A stretch of 64,000 nt of DNA. Source: Hyphomicrobiales bacterium. Its GTDB lineage: Bacteria > Pseudomonadota > Alphaproteobacteria > Rhizobiales > Phreatobacteraceae. Made by a program: the position numbers and the translations under genes. The notes beneath the pieces are model-generated. The model worked only from the letters and a program-made list of their open reading frames with translations, did no database searches and had not been told where the DNA came from. Positions 41,410 through 51,269 of this stretch are shown here, in pieces (position 1 is the stretch's first letter; the number at the start of each line of letters is the position of its first letter). The DNA lies in contig JAFKKV010000023.1 of NCBI GenBank assembly GCA_017304475.1, positions 62,001-126,000 of the forward strand. The letters run 5' to 3'.

Positions 41410-42267
41410 TCAGGCACCGGCCCTGGCGAAGGCCGCGAGGCGTTCGCTCAGCGCGGCGAGGTGCTGCTGGATCTCGGGGAACCGGCCGCTGCGCACGCGC
41501 GTCGCCTCGTTCATATAGAGCCCGCGATTCATTTCGATCTGCAGGCTGTGGACGCCGTTCTTCGGGTCACCGTGTTTGCGCACGGCTTCCGCCCCGACGT
41601 AATGGGCATTGACCGTGACCTTGTAGCCGAAGCCGGTCAAGGTTTCCGCCACGACGTCGACCAGCGCCCGGCCGCAGGTCGTGCCGTTGCGGTCGCCGAG
41701 GTCGAAATCGGAGCGGCGCGTGCCGGCATCCGGGCCGTTGCCGGCGATGAACTCCGACATGCTGTGGCAGCTCAGGTGGTAGGCGACGCCGAAGCGTTCG
41801 CGGAACCCGGCGATCAGCCGCGCCAGTTCGTTGTGATAGGGCCAGTAATAGCCGGCGAGGCGCGCCTCGACATCGGCGACCGCGAGCTTGCCGTCATAGA
41901 TCGGCCTGGTGCCCGCGCAGACCATGGGAATGAGCCCGATGCCGGTGCTGGTTTTGGGCGAGGGCTTGAGCGGCACCGGCCAGGGCCCGTCGAGGCTCTC
42001 CGGATCGATATCGAGCTCGTGGCGATTGGGGTCGATGAAGGCATTGGGGAAAGCCGCATAAAGCCAGGTCGCGCCCGACCCCGTCACCCCGGAATAGAGC
42101 TCCTCGACAAAGGACGAGACCGATTTCTGCAGGTCGGTCAGCGAAGCGATGCTGCGGAAATGGCGCGGATATTCGGACCCGCTTCGGGGAATGTCGAAGA
42201 CGACCGGCGCCGGCGCCGTTTCGGGATCGCGGCGCGCGAAGACGCCGGGCAGAAGGTCCACTTTCAT
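41410..42267 (-). CDS. N-formylglutamate amidohydrolase family protein
   Basis: A 285-residue zinc amidohydrolase of the FGase family. Family landmarks are FDIPRSGSEYP, NAFIDPNRHELDID, YHNELARLI, LSCHSMSE, DFDLGDRNGTTCG and HSLQIEMNRGLYMNE. HutG-type members release glutamate and formate from N-formylglutamate. No other histidine-utilisation genes are present here. The ATG at 42267 overlaps the upstream oxidase stop as ATGA, making this the last coupled gene of a five-gene chain. A substrate other than N-formylglutamate is possible. Confidence 0.88.
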   Translation of the reverse strand: MKVDLLPGVFARRDPETAPAPVVFDIPRSGSEYPRHFRSIASLTDLQKSVSSFVEELYSGVTGSGATWLYAAFPNAFIDPNRHELDIDPESLDGPWPVPLKPSPKTSTGIGLIPMVCAGTRPIYDGKLAVADVEARLAGYYWPYHNELARLIAGFRERFGVAYHLSCHSMSEFIAGNGPDAGTRRSDFDLGDRNGTTCGRALVDVVAETLTGFGYKVTVNAHYVGAEAVRKHGDPKNGVHSLQIEMNRGLYMNEATRVRSGRFPEIQQHLAALSERLAAFARAGA

Positions 42268-43424
42268 CTCACTTCTCCAGAAGCCGATTGAATGTCCAGG
42301 CCGTCGCCGGCGGGCGGATTTCGCCATCGATCGATGCGGAACGCCGCAAGCGGCGTTTCGGTGCGGCCATCGAGGATCAGCTCGCTCATGATCTGGCCGA
42401 TGCCCGGGCCGAGCTGAAAGCCGTGGCCGGAAAAGCCGAAGGCATGGAACAGGCCCGGCGTCGTCAGGCTTTCGCCAATGACCGGGATGCGATCGGGCAT
42501 CTGGCCGTCAATGCCGCTCCAGGAGCGAATGACATGGGCACCGGCGAGCGCCGGGACGAGCTCGACCGCCAGATCGACCGCGCGCATGGTCGGCTCGGGC
42601 AGTGGGCGTGACCACGGCGCCGCCGGATCCGCCTCGCCATAACCGCCACCGATGATCACATTGCCGCGCGGGATCTGGCGCAGATAGACATTGCCGCCGA
42701 CCACACCGAGATTGGGCTTGATGAAATAGTCGATCGGCTCGGTCACCAGCATGTTGGGGCTGAGCGGCTGGATCGGCACCGCCTCGCCGAAGGCGGCGGC
42801 GACCGCGCCACCCCAGAAGCCGGCGGTGTTCAGCAGGACCTTGGCCCGAAACTCTTCGCCGGCCCGGCTTTCGAGCACGAAACCGGTATCGTCGCGCCGA
42901 TAGCCGATGATTTCGGTCTGCTCGCGAATGACCGCGCCGGCGACGCGCGCGGCATTGGCGAGCGCCGGCGCCAGCAGCCGTGGATTGGCCGAGCCGTCGT
43001 CGGGCGCCAGCGAACCGGCGACGACCTTCGGCCCGAGCCAGGGATATTCGCTGTGAATGGCGTTGCGGCCGACCATCAGCAGGCTGAGGCCATGGGCGCG
43101 TGCGACATCGAGATAGGCGACGAGATCAGCCTCCTCGGCCTCGTCGCGGGCGAGCTTCAGATGGCCAGTCTTGGCGAATTCGGCATCGGTGCCGACGAGG
43201 CTCTCGAGCCGTTTCCAGATCTCCAGGGAACGGCGGGCAATGGGCAGTTCCGCGGGGTTACGGCCCTGCTGGCGGACGCCACCGAAATTCACGCCGGTCG
43301 CCTGGCCGCCGACCAGGCCACGCTCGACGAGCAGGACGCGGCTCGCCCGGAGCGACAGGTGCAGCGCCGCCGAGCAGCCGGCGCCGCCGCCGCCCAGGAT
43401 GAGAACGTCATAGTCGCCGGTCAT
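42264..43424 (-). CDS. FAD-dependent oxidoreductase, DAO family (opine oxidase subunit B-like)
   Basis: A 386-residue flavin amine oxidase/dehydrogenase. The FAD motif LILGGGGAGCSAALHL opens the protein, and VNFGGVRQQGRNPAELP, GGNVYLRQIPRGNVIIGGGYGE and GFSGHGFQLGPGIG fit sarcosine-oxidase-beta/OoxB/HcnC proteins. It should oxidise a secondary or D-amino acid and pass electrons to the partner subunits. The start at 43424 overlaps the next subunit's stop as ATGA. Together with the genes at 43421 and 44824 it forms a three-component enzyme. Confidence 0.9.
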   Translation of the reverse strand: MTGDYDVLILGGGGAGCSAALHLSLRASRVLLVERGLVGGQATGVNFGGVRQQGRNPAELPIARRSLEIWKRLESLVGTDAEFAKTGHLKLARDEAEEADLVAYLDVARAHGLSLLMVGRNAIHSEYPWLGPKVVAGSLAPDDGSANPRLLAPALANAARVAGAVIREQTEIIGYRRDDTGFVLESRAGEEFRAKVLLNTAGFWGGAVAAAFGEAVPIQPLSPNMLVTEPIDYFIKPNLGVVGGNVYLRQIPRGNVIIGGGYGEADPAAPWSRPLPEPTMRAVDLAVELVPALAGAHVIRSWSGIDGQMPDRIPVIGESLTTPGLFHAFGFSGHGFQLGPGIGQIMSELILDGRTETPLAAFRIDRWRNPPAGDGLDIQSASGEVR

Positions 43425-44827
43425 CGCGTGGCCACCGTATCGGTGCCGGCGGCGGCCCGCGCCGCGCCCATGGCAAAGGGTTTCACCGGCGGCTGGCCTC
43501 TGAGCCGCCCGATCGCCGGCAGGTCGCAGTGGGCCTCCGCGGCGAAGATCTGGGCTGCCACGGGGCCACAGACGCGCCCCTGGCAGCGTCCCATGCCCGT
43601 GCGCGTAAAGGCCTTGGCACGGTTGAGGTCCCCGGTCTGGCCGGTGCCTCCCCTCGCCTTCGCCACGGCGCGCAGCTCGCCGGCGGTCAGGCCTTCGCAG
43701 CGACACAGGATGGTCTCGTCCGGAACCTGGCGGGCCAGATGAACCGGAAACGGAAAGGCGCGCTCCAGCGCCTGCCGGAAGCGGGCCTGCCTCTGCAGTG
43801 CGAGCTCCAGGCGCATGACGTCGCCATGATCGACAGGCTGGCCGAGATCGGCGAGGACGGCCAGCGCCGCGGCAGCGCCGGCGATCTCCGCGACAGCCGC
43901 GCCGCCGATGCCGGCGCCGTCGCCGGCCAGGTAGATCCCGCGCACGGCCGTCCGGCCGAGGCTATCGCGCTCCGGCACCCAGTTCGCCTGGATCTCGTCG
44001 TAGCGGAACGGCACGTCCGCGAGATCGGCGAGCTGTGCCTCGGGTTTCAGGCCCCAGCCCATGCCGATGGCATCGCAATCGGCTCTTTGCTCGCGGCCGT
44101 GCCGGTCGCGCCAGCGGATGGCGGCCACGCCCTCACCGCCGGCTTCGATGGCCAGCGGCGTGACACCCTCGGCGATAGGGATGCCACGGGCGCGCAGCCA
44201 GGCGACATACCAGAGCCCCTTGGCGAAGGTCGCGCCATCGCGCAGCAAAGCCGGTGCGGCGGCGAGCTTGGTCGAGAATGGCGTGGTATCGAGCACGCAG
44301 GCGATGTCGGCGCCGGCCTTGGCATATTGGTAGGCGACGAGCCAGAGCAGCGGTCCGCTGCCGATAAAGGCGACACGCCGGCCAATGGCGCAGCCCTGGG
44401 CCTTGAGGGCGATCTGGGCCGCGCCCAGCGTGGTGACGCCGGCGGTGGTCCAGCCGGCCACGGGCACGACCCGGTCCATGGCTCCGGTGCAGAGAATGAC
44501 CGCGTCGTAGCCGACCACCTGGCGGGCGCCGTCGCGCAGCGTGTGCAATTCCCGCGCGTCCGGCCGGATGTGCCAGACCAGCGTTTCGGGCCGCCAGTCG
44601 GCCAGCGGCTTCAGGCGGTCGAGCGCGGCATGCAGCGCCGAGGCCTTGGCGGCCTCGAAGCCGTAGAGCACTTTGGGGTCGCGCTTCAGCGGCAATGGCG
44701 GCCTTTGATAGATCCGTCCGCCGCCATCGGCGGCCTCGTCGATCCAGACCGGCGACAGGCCGGCGGCGACCAGCCGTTCCACGGCCCGCACACCGGCAGG
44801 TCCAGCCCCGACAACAGCCACTTTCAT
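43421..44827 (-). CDS. FAD/NAD(P)-binding opine oxidase subunit A-like protein with Fe-S domain
   Basis: A 468-residue pyridine-nucleotide-disulphide-type flavoprotein. It starts with VAVVGAGPAGVRAVERLVAAG (FAD site) and has a second dinucleotide site in RVAFIGSGPLLWLV and an FAD-closing GIYLAGDGAGIGGAAVAE. The C-terminal cysteines (LCRCEGLT, then MGRCQGRVCG) form a BFD-like [2Fe-2S] site. This is the OoxA/NoxA/HcnB architecture of octopine, nopaline and D-hydroxyproline dehydrogenases. Coupled to both neighbours by ATGA overlaps. Confidence 0.9.
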   Translation of the reverse strand: MKVAVVGAGPAGVRAVERLVAAGLSPVWIDEAADGGGRIYQRPPLPLKRDPKVLYGFEAAKASALHAALDRLKPLADWRPETLVWHIRPDARELHTLRDGARQVVGYDAVILCTGAMDRVVPVAGWTTAGVTTLGAAQIALKAQGCAIGRRVAFIGSGPLLWLVAYQYAKAGADIACVLDTTPFSTKLAAAPALLRDGATFAKGLWYVAWLRARGIPIAEGVTPLAIEAGGEGVAAIRWRDRHGREQRADCDAIGMGWGLKPEAQLADLADVPFRYDEIQANWVPERDSLGRTAVRGIYLAGDGAGIGGAAVAEIAGAAAALAVLADLGQPVDHGDVMRLELALQRQARFRQALERAFPFPVHLARQVPDETILCRCEGLTAGELRAVAKARGGTGQTGDLNRAKAFTRTGMGRCQGRVCGPVAAQIFAAEAHCDLPAIGRLRGQPPVKPFAMGAARAAAGTDTVATR

Positions 44828-45099
44828 CCCCGCCTGACCTCCATGCCCGAGGCCGCAAGCGTGGCGCAGGCCCTGACGCGGCCGAGGCCCTTCACCTCGA
44901 CCCAACAGTCCTGGCAGGCGCCCATCAGGCAGAAGCCGGCGCGTTGTTCCCGCCCGAATTCGGCAGTGCGCAGATGGCCGGCGCCTCCGGCGAGAAGCGC
45001 CGTCAGCAGCGTGTCGCCGGCAAGCGCGGCGATCGCCTCGCCGTCCAGCGTCAGGGCGATGGCCGGCCGCTCGACATCCCTCAGCCGGTGCAATCTCAC
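44824..45099 (-). CDS. Small [2Fe-2S] ferredoxin-like subunit
   Basis: A 91-residue 2Fe-2S protein in the C-x4-C-x2-C ... C pattern (Cys57, Cys62, Cys65, Cys78; FCLMGACQDC). The N-terminal part LTLDGEAIAALAGDTLLTALLAGG resembles the HcnA/SoxA-like domain. It is the small third subunit of the opine-oxidase-type complex. The GTG at 45099 overlaps the SDR stop as GTGA and its own stop overlaps the next ATG as ATGA. The frame open further upstream is antisense noise inside the SDR gene. Confidence 0.88.
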   Translation of the reverse strand: MRLHRLRDVERPAIALTLDGEAIAALAGDTLLTALLAGGAGHLRTAEFGREQRAGFCLMGACQDCWVEVKGLGRVRACATLAASGMEVRRG

Positions 45100-45791
45100 A
45101 GCAGCTCCTCGTGGCGGCAATTGACCAGCACTTCGGCGACGGTCGCCGTGTTGGACAGGCGCAGCACCACCTCGACCAGGGCTGCGACGTCTTCCGGCCT
45201 CGACATCTTGTCGCGCGGCACCTTGGTGACATGCGAGGTCATGTCGGTATCGACGAAGCCCGGGCACACCGCGGTTGCGCGAATGCCATGGTCCCAACCG
45301 AGCCGGCGCACCTCCTGGGTCAGCGCCATCACCGCGAACTTGCTCATGGCATAGGCGAGATTGTCGTTCTTCACCCGTTTGCCCGAGAGCGACGCCAGAT
45401 TCACCACGCGTCCCTCGCCCGAGGCGACGAGACTTGGCCAGGCCGCCCGGATGACGCGCATCGGCCCCTTGGCATTGACCGCCCAGAGCAGGTCGAAGGC
45501 GGTCTCGTCGGGGTCGAGCAAGGTGCCGCGATTGTTCATGCCGGCGGCATTGACCAGCGCGTCGATACGGCCGAATTCGGCAAGCGTCGCCGCAGCCCAT
45601 GCATCGGCGCCGTGGGCCGAGGTCGCCTCATAGGCATGGACGAACAGGCCGTCACGCGGCGGCATTTGCGCAGGGTTGCGGAGGCCCGCGCTGACCCGGT
45701 AGCCGGCCGCGAGCAGCCGTTCGAGCACGGCGCGGCCGATACCGCGGCCGGCTCCGGAGATCATGACGACACGACCGTCGGGCTGAAGCAT
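45096..45791 (-). CDS. Short-chain dehydrogenase/reductase
   Basis: A 231-residue classical SDR. The cofactor motif is ISGAGRGIGRAVLERL, with NAAGMNN, the catalytic Ser in NLASLSG and the YxxxK in YAMSKFAV. An NADP-type arginine may follow (SAGLRNPAQ). It is first in the coupled chain with the oxidase subunits and starts 17 nt after the ATPase gene, so it should act on an intermediate of the same pathway. Confidence 0.9.
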   Translation of the reverse strand: MLQPDGRVVMISGAGRGIGRAVLERLLAAGYRVSAGLRNPAQMPPRDGLFVHAYEATSAHGADAWAAATLAEFGRIDALVNAAGMNNRGTLLDPDETAFDLLWAVNAKGPMRVIRAAWPSLVASGEGRVVNLASLSGKRVKNDNLAYAMSKFAVMALTQEVRRLGWDHGIRATAVCPGFVDTDMTSHVTKVPRDKMSRPEDVAALVEVVLRLSNTATVAEVLVNCRHEELL

Positions 45792-45808
45792 GGGGGCTCC
45801 TTCTCGGA

Positions 45809-46812
<1,004 letters not shown>

Positions 46813-46816
<4 letters not shown>

Positions 46817-48672
46817 GCCATCTCCCTCCAGCGCGGGCAGCGGGTGGTCCGCCCCGGCGTCACCGTTTCGAGCGCCGGCGCCGCCTGCCCGCAGCTCTCG
46901 ACGACATGGCCGCAGCGCGGCGCGAAACGGCAGCCCGGCGGCATGGCGGTCGGCTGCGGCACCGCGCCCGGGATCGACAGCAGGCGCTCGGTCGCGTCCT
47001 CGGGGATGCTGGCGAGCAGCGCCGCCGTATAGGGGTGACGGGGAGCCGCGAAGACTTCGGCAACCGGTCCCTGCTCGACGATCTCGCCGGCATACATGAC
47101 GGCGACCTGGTCGGCGATCTGGCCGACGACGGCGAGGTTGTGGGTGACGAAGACCATGCCCATGCCGCGTTCGGAGCCGCGCAGCTCGGCGAGCAGCGCC
47201 AGGATCTGCGCCTGCACCGTGACGTCGAGCGCGGTCGTCGGCTCGTCGGCGATCAGCAGGCGCGGATGATTGGCGATGGCCGCCGCGATCATCACCCGCT
47301 GGCGCTGGCCGCCGGACAATTCATGCGGAAAACTCGCGGCGCGCCGTTCCGGATCGGGCAGGCCGACCCTGCGGAGCAGGTCCACCACCCGGCTGGCGCC
47401 GGCGCGCCCGGGCTCGTGAGCTTCGACCGCCTCGGCGATCTGCTTTCCCGTCCGCAGGAGCGGATTGAGGCTTGTCGAGGGGTCCTGAAAGACCATCGAA
47501 AGGTCGCGGCCGCGCAGCGCCCGCAGTTCCGGCTCGCCGAGCCTCAGGAGATCGCGTGTCCTGCCATCGCGATCCCGGAACAGGATCGTGCCCGCCGTCG
47601 GACGCACCGCCGCCGGCAAGAGCCCCATAATGGCAAGCCCGGTCAGCGTCTTGCCGGAACCGCTCTCCCCGACAATGGCCAGCGTCTCGCCGGGCGCCAG
47701 TTCGAAACTGACGTCGCGCACGAGGGGAATGTTCCGGCCGCCGGCGGGCAGTTCGAGGGTCAGTCCCTGGACCGAGAGCAGCGCACGGTCCGCGGCGGCA
47801 GGCGTTTCGCGGGCCGGCGGCAAGGCCATCAGGCGGCGCAGGAAGCCCGGCACCGCCGCGGCGCTCGAGCGCGGATCGAGAACGTCGCGCAGCCGGTCGC
47901 ACAGGAGGTTGAGGATCAAGACGGTGCCGCTCAGCGCCAGGCAGGGCCAGAGCAGCAGCAGGGGGGCCTGTTCCATGGTGGCGCGGGCGCCGCGGATCAT
48001 CAGGCCCCAGGACGGCGACGGCGGCACCACGCCGAGGCCGAGGAACGACAGCCCGCTCTCCAGCACCAGCGCCGCCGCGACCGTCAGCGAGAACTGGACG
48101 ATCAGGGGCGCGGCGATATTCGGCAGCAGCGTGACGCCCAGGATCCGCCACGGCCGGGCGCCGAGCGCCTCCTGGGCGGTGACATAGTCGAGCACCCGGG
48201 CCGACAGGGTTTCGGCATAGGCGACACGCGCAAAGCCTGGCGCATAAAGCACGCTCAAGGCCAGGATCAGTGTCGCCGCGCCCGGTCCGAGCAAGGTCAC
48301 CACCAGCAGGGCCAGCAGCAGCGGCGGAAAGCACAGCACCGCTTCGGCGGCCCGCACCGTGAACAGCTCGACAAGCCCGCGGAAATAGCCGCCGACAATG
48401 CCGAGCAGCGTGCCGAGGATCGCCGCGAGCACGGCGGAGGTGAAGGCGACGGTGAGCGAGACCCGCGCGCCCCACAGGATGCGCGACAGCACATCGCGGC
48501 CATATTCGTCCTGGCCGAGCCAATGCGCCGCAGTCGGGCCGGCGAGCCGGTGAGCGACGTCCTGGCGGACCGGATCGGCCAGCGACAGGAAAGGCGTGAC
48601 CAGCGCCACGGCCAGGACGAGGCCGACCAGCAGAGCCGGAACGGCAAGACGGCTGAGATGATCCGCCCGCAT
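46813..48672 (-). CDS. Fused ABC permease-ATPase (DppC-DppD fusion)
   Basis: 619 residues uniting two normally separate subunits. Residues 1-280 are a DppC-type permease (about six helices, EYGRDVLSRILWGARVSL at the N-side and the EAA loop TAQEALGARPWRILGVTLLPN). After a short linker, about 293-619 is a DppD-type ATPase with Walker A GESGSGKTLTGL, signature LSGGQRQRVMIAAAI and Walker B LIADEPTTALDVT, plus the cysteine-containing C-terminal extension. No stop or frameshift separates the halves. Overlaps dppB by one base at its start and the DppF-like gene by four at its end. Confidence 0.92.
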
Positions 48673-49625
48673 CAGCCTTGCCTCACGCGTGGATCGATGA
48701 CCCCGTAGAGCAGGTCGACGATGAGGTTGAGCAACACGTAGAGGATCGACAGGACCAGCACGATGCCCATCACTTCGGGATAGTCGCGGGCTTCCACCGA
48801 GCGGACGAGATAGCCGGAAAGGCCCGGCCAGTTGAACACGAATTCGACCAGCACGGTGCCACCGAGCAACGAGCCGAGATGCAGGCCGATCACCGTCACC
48901 AGCGGGGTGAGCGCGTTGCGCAGGACGTGGCGCCGGACGATCACGGCCGGGGCGACGCCGCGCGCCTGGGCCGCCCGGACATGGTCGCGCGACAGCACTT
49001 CGAGCACGGCGCTGCGGGTGACCCGCAGCACCACCGCCGCGAAACCGACGGCGATGGTTCCCGCCGGCATCAGCAGCAGCACCAGGTGCCGTCCGGGATT
49101 TTCGAAGAAGGGCACATAGCCGCCGGCCGGCACCCAGCGCAGCCCCTGGGCGAAGACCAGGATCACCAGGGTGCCGATGACGAAGACCGGGACCGACAGG
49201 GCAAGGCCCGAAATGCTCGAGATGATCCGATCCGTCAGCGTGCCGGCGCGCAGCGCGGCGAGCATGCCGAAGGGAACCCCGATCAGCACGGCGAGAAGGC
49301 CGGCGGCGCCGACCAGTTCCAGCGTCCGGGGCAATCTCAGCGCGATCTCGTCGATGATCGGATGCTGGTCCTGCATCGACAGGCCGAGGTCCAGCCGCGC
49401 GAGGCCACGGAGATAGTCGAGATATTGATCGAGGATCGGCCGGTCGAGGCCGAGCCGTTCGCGCAGTTCGGCGACCGAACCCGGGTCCGGCGCGATGCCG
49501 CCCTGGGCCAGCAGCAGCTCGGCCGGATCACCCGGGATCAGGTGGATGATCAGGAAGACCAGCGTCGCCACCACCAGGACCAGGCCGGCGGCAACCGCCA
49601 GGCGTCGGAGGACGAAGCTCAGCAT
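48672..49625 (-). CDS. Peptide/opine-type ABC transporter permease (DppB-like)
   Basis: A 317-residue permease with six hydrophobic helices. The N-terminal FVLRRLAVAAGLVLVVATLVFLIIHLIPGDPAE and the EAA loop DHVRAAQARGVAPAVIVRRHVLRNAL are typical of DppB/OppB. Forms the channel with the permease half of the fused protein. Starts 4 nt after the binding-protein gene. Confidence 0.93.
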   Translation of the reverse strand: MLSFVLRRLAVAAGLVLVVATLVFLIIHLIPGDPAELLLAQGGIAPDPGSVAELRERLGLDRPILDQYLDYLRGLARLDLGLSMQDQHPIIDEIALRLPRTLELVGAAGLLAVLIGVPFGMLAALRAGTLTDRIISSISGLALSVPVFVIGTLVILVFAQGLRWVPAGGYVPFFENPGRHLVLLLMPAGTIAVGFAAVVLRVTRSAVLEVLSRDHVRAAQARGVAPAVIVRRHVLRNALTPLVTVIGLHLGSLLGGTVLVEFVFNWPGLSGYLVRSVEARDYPEVMGIVLVLSILYVLLNLIVDLLYGVIDPRVRQG

Positions 49626-49629
49626 GGTC

Positions 49630-51159
49630 TCAGCCCAGCGCCGTGGTCTCGAAGGTCAGTCCGGAATAGAAGGTCAGCGCTCCGGGCAGGTTCTTGAAAC
49701 CGGTGACGTCGCGGCGCATGGCGTAGCCCTGGCTGCGCCAGGTCAGCCCGACGAACGGCGCCTGTTCGATCGCCACCCCTTCGAGCTCGCGATAGATGGC
49801 GCGGCGCTTGGCCTCGTCATATTCGGCGCGGCCGGCGGCGAACAGCTCGGTAATGCGGTCGACCTTCAGGTTGACGCTGCGCGAGAAGGAGGGCGCCAGG
49901 CTGCCGTCGACGAAATTGGCCAGGCCGTCCGGGTCATTGCTGTCGGCGGCCGTGCCCATCACCCCGATATCGAACTGGCCACGATTGCCGATCGCGACGC
50001 GGCTCGCCCAGTCGGGCAAATTGAGCTCGGCCTTGATGCCGACGGCCGCCAGATGCTGCTGGACGATTTCGGCCGTGTCCTTGTGCATGCCGTATTGCGC
50101 GGTGGAGGCGAGCGAACAGGACAGGCCATTCGGATGGCCCGCTTCGGCCAGGAGCTTGCGGGACAGGTCCGGATCGTAGCGCCAGCCGTCCTTGAACTCG
50201 GCATTGTAGAAGGGGCTGTTCGGTGAGATCGGCAATTGCTGGAGCGGCGAGCCGCGTCCGGAAAAGGCCGCCTTGACCAGTTCGTCGCGCTTGACCGCAT
50301 GGGCCACCGCGCGCCGCACGCGGGCATCGTTGAACGGCGGCCGGGCGCCGTTGAAGACCAGATACATGAAGGCGCCGTCGACCGCGTCCATCGACAATTG
50401 CGGATTGGCCAAAATGGCGTCCATGGCCGGCCAGGGCACATATTCGATGAGATCGACATCGCCGGACTGCAAGGCCGCGACGCGCAGGTTCTCGTCGGCA
50501 TAGGCGATGGCGCGGATGCCTTTCAGCTTGGGCAGGCCCGGCCGGTAGAACTTGTCATAGGCCTCGAGCGTCACCGAGACGCCGCGCTCCTGCGCCTTGA
50601 CCACGAAGGGGCCGGCGCCTATGGCCGGCCCACGCGCCGGCGAATTGCGCGAGACGATCGGCAGGCGATAGCTCGCCATCGTATCCGGCAAGGTGATGCG
50701 CGGCTGCTTCATGAAGATGCGCACCGTGCGGTCGTCGGGCGTCTCGATCTTGTCGACGCCTTTCATCTCCTCGCGAAAATGCGCGGTGGAGCGATCCGCG
50801 GCGATCTGCTCGATGTTCCAGCGTACGTCCGCCGAGGTCACCTTCTCGCCGTTGTGGAAGGTGGCGTCGCGCAGTTTGAAGGTCCAGCCGGTGGTGCCCG
50901 CCGGCTCCCAGGATTCGGCCAGCTCCGGGCGCAGATTGCCGTCGGGCCCGTAGGAGGTCAGGCCGCGAAAGGTCATCAGCTTGATGGTGGCGGCCGCCGT
51001 GCCGTTATTGACCCAGGGTTCGAGGCTCGGTGGATAGCTGGACAGGCCGAAGGTCAGGATGCCGGGCGTCCTGGCCTTGGCTCCGGGGATGCGGAGGAAC
51101 GGCACGGCGCCGGCGGCGGCACCTGCGAGAACGGCTCGACGGCTCGGATGGAACGCCAT
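49630..51159 (-). CDS. Peptide/opine-type ABC transporter substrate-binding protein
   Basis: A 509-residue SBP family 5 protein. The Tat-like signal MAFHPSRRAVLAGAAAGA has twin arginines. Mature motifs include TFHNGEKVTSADVRWN, DDRTVRIFMKQPR and VRRAVAHAVKRDELV. Homologues bind di-/oligopeptides, opines, nickel or glutathione; no residue here fixes the ligand. The start at 51159 has GAGGAGA upstream. First transporter gene, 110 nt behind hyuB; that gap may hold a secondary promoter. Confidence 0.92.
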   Translation of the reverse strand: MAFHPSRRAVLAGAAAGAVPFLRIPGAKARTPGILTFGLSSYPPSLEPWVNNGTAAATIKLMTFRGLTSYGPDGNLRPELAESWEPAGTTGWTFKLRDATFHNGEKVTSADVRWNIEQIAADRSTAHFREEMKGVDKIETPDDRTVRIFMKQPRITLPDTMASYRLPIVSRNSPARGPAIGAGPFVVKAQERGVSVTLEAYDKFYRPGLPKLKGIRAIAYADENLRVAALQSGDVDLIEYVPWPAMDAILANPQLSMDAVDGAFMYLVFNGARPPFNDARVRRAVAHAVKRDELVKAAFSGRGSPLQQLPISPNSPFYNAEFKDGWRYDPDLSRKLLAEAGHPNGLSCSLASTAQYGMHKDTAEIVQQHLAAVGIKAELNLPDWASRVAIGNRGQFDIGVMGTAADSNDPDGLANFVDGSLAPSFSRSVNLKVDRITELFAAGRAEYDEAKRRAIYRELEGVAIEQAPFVGLTWRSQGYAMRRDVTGFKNLPGALTFYSGLTFETTALG

Positions 51160-51269
51160 GCTGATTTCTCCTCTGGTTTTTTGACTCTGGCCTTGTGGCT
51201 CTGGTCTTTTTGGCAAGATGCACTGTCCGGGCCATCGGGCGCGGCGGGCTCGCCGCGCCGGCGCCCGGT

